DNA of 6,640 nt from Actinomycetes bacterium. Lineage in GTDB: Bacteria > Actinomycetota > Actinomycetes > Actinomycetales > Actinomycetaceae. The notes beneath the pieces were generated by a model. The model did no database searches, was not told where the DNA came from, and saw only the letters and a list, made by a program, of their open reading frames with translations. Below are positions 1 to 6,640 of this stretch, piece by piece. The position numbers were made by a program, and so were the translations under genes. The stretch is from contig JAFAAX010000110.1 of the NCBI GenBank assembly GCA_023426345.1, positions 1 through 6,640 of the forward strand, written 5' to 3'. Position 1 is the stretch's first letter. Every line of letters begins with the position of its first letter.

Positions 1-954
1 GCCGAGGCGCGGCCGGCGCGGCGCGGCCGCCGCCACGTCTCCGCCTGGACGGTGGCGGTCCTGGCCGGCCTGATGGCGTCCGGGCTGGCCGTCGCGGCCT
101 CGGGGCTGGTGCCCGCCGCCCTGTCGCTGGGCGCAGTGTCCCTGGGAGCCCGCGCGACGACCGCCGCGCTGATCGTCGCCGTGGCGGGCGTCGGGCTCGG
201 GATCGGCTGGCCCGAACTCACGGGGATCCCGCTGACGGTCTCCGGCCGTGTGGTGATGATCGCGGCGGGCGTCATCGCGGGATCCGGCGTGGCGGTGCGG
301 CATGACATGGCGTCGGTGACCGTGGCCGCGGGACTGGGCGTCGTGTGCCTGTTCGCCGCCGAGCTGCTGGTCGCGCCGGCGCCCCGCGATCTGTCGGCGG
401 GCCGCCCGGAAGGCGGCCGGACGAGGGCGGCGCCGGGCGCGTCGGACGGCCGGGGGCCGGCGCCGATGACGACGGCCCTCCCCGGGGCCGTGACGGGCGC
501 GCTCGTGGCGACGGCCGGCGTCTGCTGGGTGGCTCTCGCCGCGAATCCCCAATGGTCGGCGACGGTGGTGATCTCCTGCCTGGTGGTCCTCACCACCGTC
601 GTCGGGGACCAGATCGGACGCACGTACCGGTCGAACTCGTTGGGAGCCCTGGGCGGGGGCGTCCTGGGCGGGCTGGCCGTCGGCGGCGCCTACGCGGCCG
701 CGCGCCACGGAGGCGCGACGCTGCCGCGGGTCCTGCCGGTCCTCGCCCAGGGCATCGGCGACATCGGCGCCGTCGTGGTGGCCGGGCTGGCCACGGGCGT
801 CTCCGTGGCCTTGGCGGTCATCGCGATCGACGGGCTGCTCGGGGACCACAGCGGGCGCCGCTCCTCGACGCGGGGCGCCCTGTCGCGGGGATGCGCGAAG
901 TTCCTCGTTGCCGTGGTTCCGTTCTACGTGATGATCCGCATCGGCGGGATCTGA
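1..954 (+). CDS. Polytopic membrane protein of unknown function (5' end outside window)
   Basis: I do not recognise the family. The frame is open from base 1 and reads an Arg-rich stretch (ARPARRGRRH) before the first hydrophobic segment. No ribosome binding site precedes the GTG at 52, so the true start is probably upstream of the window. The 317 visible residues contain about eight or nine hydrophobic segments rich in Ala, Gly and Val. Four lie before a hydrophilic Arg/Gly/Pro-rich loop (about bases 375-475). The rest follow it, including a Gly-rich helix (GALGGGVLGGLAVGGAYAA, bases 646-702) and a last segment that ends at the C-terminus (FLVAVVPFYVMIRIGGI). The Arg-rich start and the loop would sit in the cytoplasm by the positive-inside rule. 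No catalytic, ATP-binding or transport signature is visible. The gene after it has its own promoter, so this one probably belongs to an upstream transcript. That it is coding and membrane-bound is fairly sure; its function is unknown. Confidence 0.8.
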   Translation, partial: AEARPARRGRRHVSAWTVAVLAGLMASGLAVAASGLVPAALSLGAVSLGARATTAALIVAVAGVGLGIGWPELTGIPLTVSGRVVMIAAGVIAGSGVAVRHDMASVTVAAGLGVVCLFAAELLVAPAPRDLSAGRPEGGRTRAAPGASDGRGPAPMTTALPGAVTGALVATAGVCWVALAANPQWSATVVISCLVVLTTVVGDQIGRTYRSNSLGALGGGVLGGLAVGGAYAAARHGGATLPRVLPVLAQGIGDIGAVVVAGLATGVSVALAVIAIDGLLGDHSGRRSSTRGALSRGCAKFLVAVVPFYVMIRIGGI

Positions 955-1001
955 CCGGCTGGGTCTGGCCGGCTGGGTCTGGCCGGCTGGGTCTGGCCGG
1001 C
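955..1001. repeat. 14-bp tandem repeat, about 3.4 copies
   Basis: The unit CCGGCTGGGTCTGG occurs three times without mismatch (955-968, 969-982, 983-996), followed by a partial CCGGC. It begins on the base right after the TGA of the membrane-protein gene. The perfect copies suggest recent replication slippage. It is not an obvious hairpin, and no function is claimed. Confidence 0.9.
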
Positions 1002-1034
1002 GGGGGGCGCTGCGACGCGGGGCGCGCGCCGCCG

Positions 1035-1047
1035 TAGGCTGGACGCC
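1035..1047 (+). promoter_or_regulatory. Leaderless-type -10 element for the FABP-ygfZ-dtd operon
   Basis: TAGGCT (1035-1040) fits the actinobacterial -10 pattern TAnnnT. It ends 7 bases before the ATG at 1048, which would put the transcription start at or next to the A of the start codon. No Shine-Dalgarno sequence lies upstream of this ATG, as expected for a leaderless mRNA. A -35 element is weak at best: TGCGAC at 1011-1016, 18 bases upstream of the -10. Confidence 0.6.
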
Positions 1048-1800
1048 ATGATGGTGATTCCCGCAGATCTGCCGCCCGACGTGGCGCCGTTGGCCTGGAT
1101 GCTGGGCACGTGGAAGGGGTGGGGCATGTTGGCCACTCCCGGCGACGCCCCCGACCGTGTGGTCGTCGAGGACGTCGCGGCCGATGTCCGCGGCACGCAG
1201 GTGCGCGTGGTGACCACGATCCGGGCCGCCTCGACGGCCGGAGGCCCGCAGTCGGCCGGCGTGGCCGCGCCGACCGAATCTCCCGACATCGATCCGACGC
1301 TCGACGCCCGGGAGGGCCTGGACGTCCTGGTCGAGGGCCCGGTGCTGCGCGAGGAGACCGTCTACCTCACGGTCCTGCTGGGGTCGGGCCGCCTGCCCCT
1401 GCCGGGCCAGGACGAGCCCCGCGAACTCACCGGATCCGGCGCCGACATGGACGGTCTGGCCACCCTGTGGGCCGGCGTGAGCATGGGACCGCGCGTCCAG
1501 CTGAACTCCGACGCGATCGCGCGCGGCCCCCGCGCCGAGCCGATCGAGTCCCTGGCCCGGATGTACGGCATGGTGGCGGGTGAGCTGATGTGGACCCAGG
1601 AGCGCACGGTGGCGGGCGGCGAGGCGCGGATCGACCTCTCCGGCCGGCTCCTGCGCACCGGATACGCCCGCACCGAGTCCGGGGAGCAGATCCCCGACGA
1701 CATCGCCCCCGAGGGGCCGGGCGGACTCCCGCTGTTCGACGTCGCGGCGAGCGCCGGCGTCTCGCCCCTGTTCCCGCAGGCCGAGGGCGGCTCGCGATGA
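1048..1800 (+). CDS. Nitrobindin-like / FABP-family beta-barrel protein lacking the haem-ligand His
   Basis: This 250-residue protein belongs to the FABP-like (UPF0678, nitrobindin/THAP4-like) family of ten-stranded beta-barrels; some members bind ferric haem and isomerise peroxynitrite. The family motif GxWxGxG is present as GTWKGWG (residues 20-26), preceded by the usual PLAWMLGTW context. The C-terminal half follows the family through LNSDAIAR, RMYGMVAGELMW (171-182) and DLSGRLLR (196-203). In haem-binding members this last strand reads approximately HLSARLKR, with His as the axial ligand. Here that position is Asp196, and the whole protein contains no histidine, so canonical haem binding is unlikely. 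It is longer than the usual 160-200 residues because of a low-complexity insert (about 62-90) and a tail after 203. The start is ATG 1048, placed by the leaderless -10; the second ATG (1051) is less likely. Its stop overlaps the ygfZ start. Family assignment is firm; the ligand is unknown. Confidence 0.88.
   Translation: MMVIPADLPPDVAPLAWMLGTWKGWGMLATPGDAPDRVVVEDVAADVRGTQVRVVTTIRAASTAGGPQSAGVAAPTESPDIDPTLDAREGLDVLVEGPVLREETVYLTVLLGSGRLPLPGQDEPRELTGSGADMDGLATLWAGVSMGPRVQLNSDAIARGPRAEPIESLARMYGMVAGELMWTQERTVAGGEARIDLSGRLLRTGYARTESGEQIPDDIAPEGPGGLPLFDVAASAGVSPLFPQAEGGSR
1783..1787 (+). promoter_or_regulatory. Ribosome binding site for ygfZ
   Basis: GAGGG lies 9 bases upstream of the ATG at 1797, inside the end of the preceding gene. 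It supports 1797 as the start rather than the in-frame upstream codons that would extend this ORF far back into the FABP gene. Confidence 0.65.
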
Positions 1801-3134
1801 GCGGCTCGGAACAGGCGCCGGAGCGGGCGGGGGATCGCACCGCGCAGAGCTGGCGTTCTCCCCTGCTCACGTGGCCGGGCGCCGTCGCGGGCGGCGAGGC
1901 CGAGAGCCTGGACGGCCTCCCGATGCACTTCGGCGATCCGTCGGGCGAGCAGTGGGCGCTCGAGGGCGGGCGCGGGCTGGTCGACCGCTCGGACCTGCGG
2001 GTCGTGGCCGTGTCGGGCCCCGATCGGCAGACGTGGCTGACCTCGATCACCTCCCAGGTCCTCACCGGCATGGTCCCCGGCGAATCCCGCGAGCTGCTGG
2101 TCCTGGACCCCCAGGGGCGCATCGAGCACGCGGCGGGCGCGGCCGATGACGGCTCGACGACGTTCCTCCTCACCGAGGGCGACCACGCCGACGCCCTCGC
2201 GGGGTGGCTGGACTCGATGCGTTTCGCCCTGCGCGTCGCCGTCGGCGTGCGCGAGGACCTCACAGTGTTCGGGACGATGAGCCCGGCGGGTCGGGCGGGG
2301 ACCGTTCTCGACGCCGGGATGAACCGTTCTCGGCGTCGGGAGCAGGCTGATCGCCGGTCCGGCGCAGCCGGGCCGTCCTCGTCGATGGGGGATCTGCCGG
2401 GGCTGCTGCTCACCTGGGACGACCCCTGGCCGGGCGTGGCGGAGGGCGGCACGGAGTACTTCCGCGGCCGCCACCCCGGCGCGTCCACGCGGGCGCGCCT
2501 GCACGTCGTCGAACGGGCGCGCGCCGCGGACTTCGCTGACGCCTGGCTGGGCGGCGGGGAAGACGCCGCGAGCCGCCGTCCTGCGGGCCTGCTCGCCTGG
2601 GAGGCGGTGCGCGTGGCGACGTGGCGGCCCCGGATCGGACGCGAGGCCGATGCCCGCGCGATCCCCGCGGAGCTGGACTGGCTGCGCACCGCGGTCCACC
2701 TCGACAAGGGCTGCTACCGCGGCCAGGAGTCCGTCGCGCGCGTCCTCAACCTGGGCAGACCGCCGCGCCGGCTCGTGTTCCTCCAGCTGGACGGGTCGCT
2801 GGGCGATCTGCCGGAGCCGGGCGCGAAGCTGATGCGCGGGGAGCGCCAGGTCGGCGTCGTCACCTCGGTCGCGCGGCACGCGGACATGGGGCCGATCGCC
2901 CTGGCCCTGGTCGCGCGCGCCGTGCCCGCCGACGCCGTCTTCGACATCGGGGGCGTGGCCGCCGCCCAGGAGATCATCGTCCCCCTGGACGGGCGGGCCG
3001 CCGCCTCTCCGGCCGAACGCCCCGGAAGCGGGCTCCGCGCGAACCCCGACCTGCGGCGCCCCGACGTGCCGGCGGCCCGCGGAGGCATGGGCGGACTGGG
3101 CCTCGGGGGCGCCGGCGGGGGAGGCCCCCGGTGA
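1797..3134 (+). CDS. ygfZ: YgfZ/GcvT-like folate-binding protein, Fe-S cluster maintenance
   Basis: This 445-residue protein belongs to the YgfZ (tRNA-modifying/Fe-S repair, GcvT-fold) family, cytosolic proteins that use tetrahydrofolate and sustain enzymes such as MiaB. The signature K-G-C-[YF]-x-G-Q-E is intact as KGCYRGQE (residues 304-311), with the family's key cysteine at Cys306. The N-terminal GcvT-like region shows GLVDRSDLRVVAVSGPDR (about 60-77), and after the signature comes the C-terminal barrel (PRRLVFLQLDG). True GcvT lacks this Cys motif, so glycine-cleavage T protein is unlikely. The ATG at 1797 overlaps the previous stop (ATGA), has an RBS, and starts just before the conserved region. 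Two oddities: an Arg/Ser-rich insert (about 173-199) created partly by a 22-bp-spaced duplication, and a Gly/Pro/Arg-rich tail over roughly the last 45 residues. The protein is longer than typical family members (about 325-380 residues). Confidence 0.92.
   Translation: MSGSEQAPERAGDRTAQSWRSPLLTWPGAVAGGEAESLDGLPMHFGDPSGEQWALEGGRGLVDRSDLRVVAVSGPDRQTWLTSITSQVLTGMVPGESRELLVLDPQGRIEHAAGAADDGSTTFLLTEGDHADALAGWLDSMRFALRVAVGVREDLTVFGTMSPAGRAGTVLDAGMNRSRRREQADRRSGAAGPSSSMGDLPGLLLTWDDPWPGVAEGGTEYFRGRHPGASTRARLHVVERARAADFADAWLGGGEDAASRRPAGLLAWEAVRVATWRPRIGREADARAIPAELDWLRTAVHLDKGCYRGQESVARVLNLGRPPRRLVFLQLDGSLGDLPEPGAKLMRGERQVGVVTSVARHADMGPIALALVARAVPADAVFDIGGVAAAQEIIVPLDGRAAASPAERPGSGLRANPDLRRPDVPAARGGMGGLGLGGAGGGGPR
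2301..2341. repeat. Imperfect 19-bp direct repeat, 22-bp offset, inside ygfZ
   Basis: ACCGTTCTCGACGCCGGGA (2301-2319) recurs as ACCGTTCTCGGCGTCGGGA (2323-2341), matching at 17 of 19 bases. The 22-base offset is not a multiple of three, so the copies are read in different frames (TVLDAGM, then NRSRRRE). They sit at the start of the Arg-rich insert in YgfZ. Confidence 0.85.
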
Positions 3135-3556
3135 GGGCGGTCCTCCAGCGCGTCCGCCGCGCGAGGGTGACGGTGGACGGCCAGGTGGTCGGCGCGATCG
3201 AGCAGCCGGGACTGGTGGCGCTGGTCGGCGTCGCCCGCGGGGACGGGGCGGCCGAGGCGGAGACGGTGGTCCGCAAGATCGCCGAGCTGCGGATCCTCCG
3301 AGACGAGGAGTCCGTCGCGACGGCGGGCGCGCCCGTGCTGGTGGTCTCCCAGTTCACGCTCTACGGCGACACCCGCAAGGGACGGCGCCCCTCCTGGTCG
3401 GCGGCGGCCCCCGGCGCGGAGGCGGAGCCCCTGATCGACGCCGTCGTCGCCGGGCTGCGGGCGCGCGGGGTCGAGGTCGCCACCGGCGTGTTCGGCGCGA
3501 TGATGGAGGTCGAGCTGGTCGGCGACGGGCCGTTCACCGTGCTCGTCGAGGCCTGA
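3131..3556 (+). CDS. dtd: D-aminoacyl-tRNA deacylase (D-Tyr-tRNA(Tyr) deacylase)
   Basis: This 141-residue protein hydrolyses the ester bond of D-aminoacyl-tRNAs (and Gly-tRNA(Ala)), recycling the tRNA and keeping D-amino acids out of proteins; it acts as a cytosolic homodimer. The N-terminus MRAVLQRV is the family start and fixes the GTG at 3131, which overlaps the ygfZ stop (GTGA). The catalytic-site motif SQFTLYGD is at residues 73-80, followed by TRKGRRPSW. The cross-subunit Gly-cisPro motif that enforces chirality is Gly133-Pro134 in GDGPFT. The segment before SQFTL is short and lacks the GKMN-type stretch of the E. coli enzyme; from family knowledge I believe this is common in actinobacteria. 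GTGA coupling to ygfZ implies one transcript with the two upstream genes. No clear intrinsic terminator follows the stop. Confidence 0.96.
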   Translation: MRAVLQRVRRARVTVDGQVVGAIEQPGLVALVGVARGDGAAEAETVVRKIAELRILRDEESVATAGAPVLVVSQFTLYGDTRKGRRPSWSAAAPGAEAEPLIDAVVAGLRARGVEVATGVFGAMMEVELVGDGPFTVLVEA

Positions 3557-3566
3557 CGCCCCTCCC

Positions 3567-3599
3567 GCGACTTCGGTGCTCTTCTCCGGCGACTTCGGT
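3567..3599. repeat. Two direct copies of GCGACTTCGGT, 22-bp offset
   Basis: GCGACTTCGGT is found at 3567-3577 and again at 3589-3599, directly downstream of dtd. The copies are perfect over 11 bases. The 22-bp offset equals that of the duplication in ygfZ, though the sequences differ. They may belong to a dispersed intergenic repeat, which cannot be judged from one window. Confidence 0.7.
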
Positions 3600-3626
3600 T
3601 CGGCCCGGTCGGTTCTCGTGGGTCAG

Positions 3627-3737
3627 CACCAAATGGTCGCCGCCTGACGACGGGGAGGTCTCTGGTCCGTTCCGTTCGCGCAGGTCAACGAGGGTGACCG
3701 GTCAAGGGTGTGCGGGCTGGGCGTCGACCATTTGGTG
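3627..3737. repeat. Inverted repeat of an ACCA-WW-TGGT dyad
   Basis: CACCAAATGGTCGCCGCC (3627-3644) is repeated in inverted orientation at 3720-3737, with 17 of 18 bases matching and the outer 13 perfect. Each copy contains its own interrupted palindrome, ACCA-AA-TGGT (3628-3637) and ACCA-TT-TGGT (3727-3736). The AT content of the core is unusual for this window. It could be a pair of operators, a long-armed hairpin, or the ends of a small mobile element. No target-site duplication is visible at the flanks. Confidence 0.85.
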
Positions 3738-3880
3738 TAGTCCGGCATGGCCGACGCTGGGCCCCCCTCGTCGGCGAGGAGGAGAACCCAGCCGGATGCG
3801 CAGACCGTGGGAGCCCGCGCCGCGCGGACCCGTCGTGCTCCGGTCGCCGCGGGCCCCGCCCGTCGGCTCCGACCTCACGC

Positions 3881-3901
3881 CTTGAGTGAACACTCCTGAC
3901 G
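3881..3901. promoter_or_regulatory. HAIR-like (HspR-type) operator candidate
   Basis: CTTGAGT (3881-3887) is an exact match to the left half of the HspR inverted repeat CTTGAGT-N7-ACTCAAG. The right half at the correct N7 spacing is CCTGACG (4 of 7 matches) and overlaps the clpC -35. The same stretch also holds a perfect short dyad, GAGTG-AA-CACTC (3884-3895). The position suits repression of clpC. Confidence 0.45.
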
Positions 3902-3924
3902 CGGGCACGGGATGCCCGTAGTGT
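3896..3924 (+). promoter_or_regulatory. clpC promoter (-35/-10)
   Basis: CTGACG (3896-3901) resembles the -35 consensus TTGACA. It is separated by exactly 17 bases from TAGTGT (3919-3924), which fits the TAnnnT -10 pattern. Transcription should start near 3931, giving a leader of about 55 bases before the clpC ATG. Confidence 0.6.
3902..3918. promoter_or_regulatory. Inverted repeat filling the clpC promoter spacer
   Basis: CGGGCA-N5-TGCCCG is a perfect dyad with 6-bp arms, and it occupies precisely the 17 bases between the -35 and -10. Its placement would let a bound dimeric regulator block RNA polymerase. It does not match a CGC-N5-GCG (ClgR-like) core, so no regulator is assigned. Confidence 0.5.
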
Positions 3925-3971
3925 GGGGGGCAGTCAGCGGACGCCGCACAGCGCCTGCCCATCCATCCCCT

Positions 3972-3977
3972 GAGGAG
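3972..3977 (+). promoter_or_regulatory. Ribosome binding site for clpC
   Basis: GAGGAG lies 8 bases before the ATG at 3986, a strong Shine-Dalgarno match. It confirms the start that yields the family-typical N-terminus MFERFTDRARRVV. Confidence 0.85.
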
Positions 3978-3985
3978 CAGCCCCC

Positions 3986-6526
<2,541 letters not shown>

Positions 6527-6565
6527 CCCCGCCCCGTTCCGGGGACCGTTGCGTCCCGTGGGCGC

Positions 6566-6608
6566 GCGCCGCCCTCGTCCTCCCAGAGAAGGGGGACGAG
6601 GGCGGCGC
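6566..6608 (+). terminator. Stem-loop terminator after clpC (no U tract)
   Basis: Bases 6566-6583 pair with 6591-6608 in an 18-bp stem broken only by one G-U wobble, closing a 7-base loop (CAGAGAA). It starts about 40 bases after the clpC stop. No T-rich run follows, as is frequent for terminators in high-GC actinobacteria. The hairpin is nearly symmetric and could also serve a convergent gene beyond the window. Confidence 0.75.
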
Positions 6609-6640
6609 CCCAGTCGCGGCGCGCACCCCCGGGGGCGCGG

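Larger units (their letters stand above)
3557..3880. other. Intergenic region without a convincing gene
   Basis: From the dtd stop to the clpC promoter I see no supportable gene. The only short + strand ORF (3694-3885) has an atypical composition (Pro/Arg-rich, with Trp and Cys), no ribosome binding site worth noting, and no recognisable motif. The stretch does hold repeats and dyads (listed separately). It also has GC-rich foldbacks: TCCGGC 3741-3746 with GCCGGA 3791-3796, enclosing TGGG/CCCA and a CCTCG-TCGG-CGAGG hairpin at 3766-3779. A second foldback pairs 3809-3819 (one bulged A) with 3848-3857. These could form an RNA structure or terminate the dtd transcript, but in such GC-rich DNA foldbacks are common, and no U tract follows. 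Confidence 0.6.

Noticed and set aside
1021..1030. Palindrome GGCGCGCGCC, also present at 6561-6570
   Set aside because: Simple GC alternation is expected often in such GC-rich DNA. The second copy lies at the base of the clpC terminator, and the shared sequence is not evidence of a link.
1590..1796. Upstream in-frame extension of ygfZ
   Set aside because: It would overlap the FABP gene by about 210 bases and adds an Arg/Pro-rich stretch unlike the family. The ATG at 1797 with GAGGG upstream and the ATGA overlap is the better start.
1362..2879. 505-codon minus-strand open frame opposite the FABP gene and ygfZ
   Set aside because: It spans two well-supported + strand genes and its composition (Arg/Ala/Pro/Gly-rich) is typical of a shadow frame. 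No domain is recognisable.
3695..3704. Perfect 10-bp palindrome TGACCGGTCA
   Set aside because: It is a possible operator, but it is short, lies far from the clpC promoter, and is not otherwise supported. Palindromes of this length occur by chance.
3627..3737. Reading the inverted repeat as a transposable element (MITE)
   Set aside because: The arms and spacing would fit, but no target-site duplication flanks them and only one copy is visible, so it is left as an inverted repeat of unknown role.
3694..3885. 63-codon + strand ORF in the dtd-clpC spacer
   Set aside because: It runs through the repeat arm at 3720-3737, has no clear RBS or conserved motif, and ends in the HAIR-like site. It is best explained as a chance open frame.

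Overview
The window is very GC-rich with strong third-position G/C bias. Its ClpC closely resembles the actinobacterial (ClpC1-type) protein, and the gene upstream of ygfZ carries a leaderless-type promoter. Together these suggest a high-GC actinobacterium, possibly Actinomyces/Schaalia-like; that placement is inference from protein flavour, not a database match.

Layout, all genes on the + strand: (1) 1-954, the 3' part of an unrecognised polytopic membrane protein whose frame is open at the window edge. (2) A 93-bp gap with a 14-bp tandem repeat directly after the stop codon, then a leaderless-type promoter. (3) 1048-3556, a tight three-gene operon: a nitrobindin/FABP-fold protein that has lost the haem-ligating histidine, a YgfZ-type folate-binding Fe-S maintenance protein, and D-aminoacyl-tRNA deacylase (dtd). 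The junctions are ATGA and GTGA overlaps, so translation is probably coupled. (4) A 429-bp intergenic region with no convincing gene. It holds 22-bp-spaced direct repeats, a pair of inverted copies of an A/T-richer dyad, several GC-rich foldback sequences, and a well-formed clpC promoter with two dyads over it. (5) 3986-6526, full-length clpC, ending in a strong 18-bp stem-loop terminator without a U tract.

The operon genes are housekeeping functions: Fe-S enzyme maintenance, removal of D-amino acids from tRNA, and a beta-barrel protein of uncertain ligand. ClpC is the AAA+ unfoldase that feeds ClpP and has its own promoter, with a sequence resembling an HspR (HAIR) site overlapping the -35.

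I see no undescribed multi-gene system here. The points most worth a second look are non-coding or residue-level: the clpC promoter dyads, the paired ACCA-WW-TGGT boxes, the out-of-frame 22-bp duplication inside ygfZ, and the histidine-free nitrobindin-like protein.
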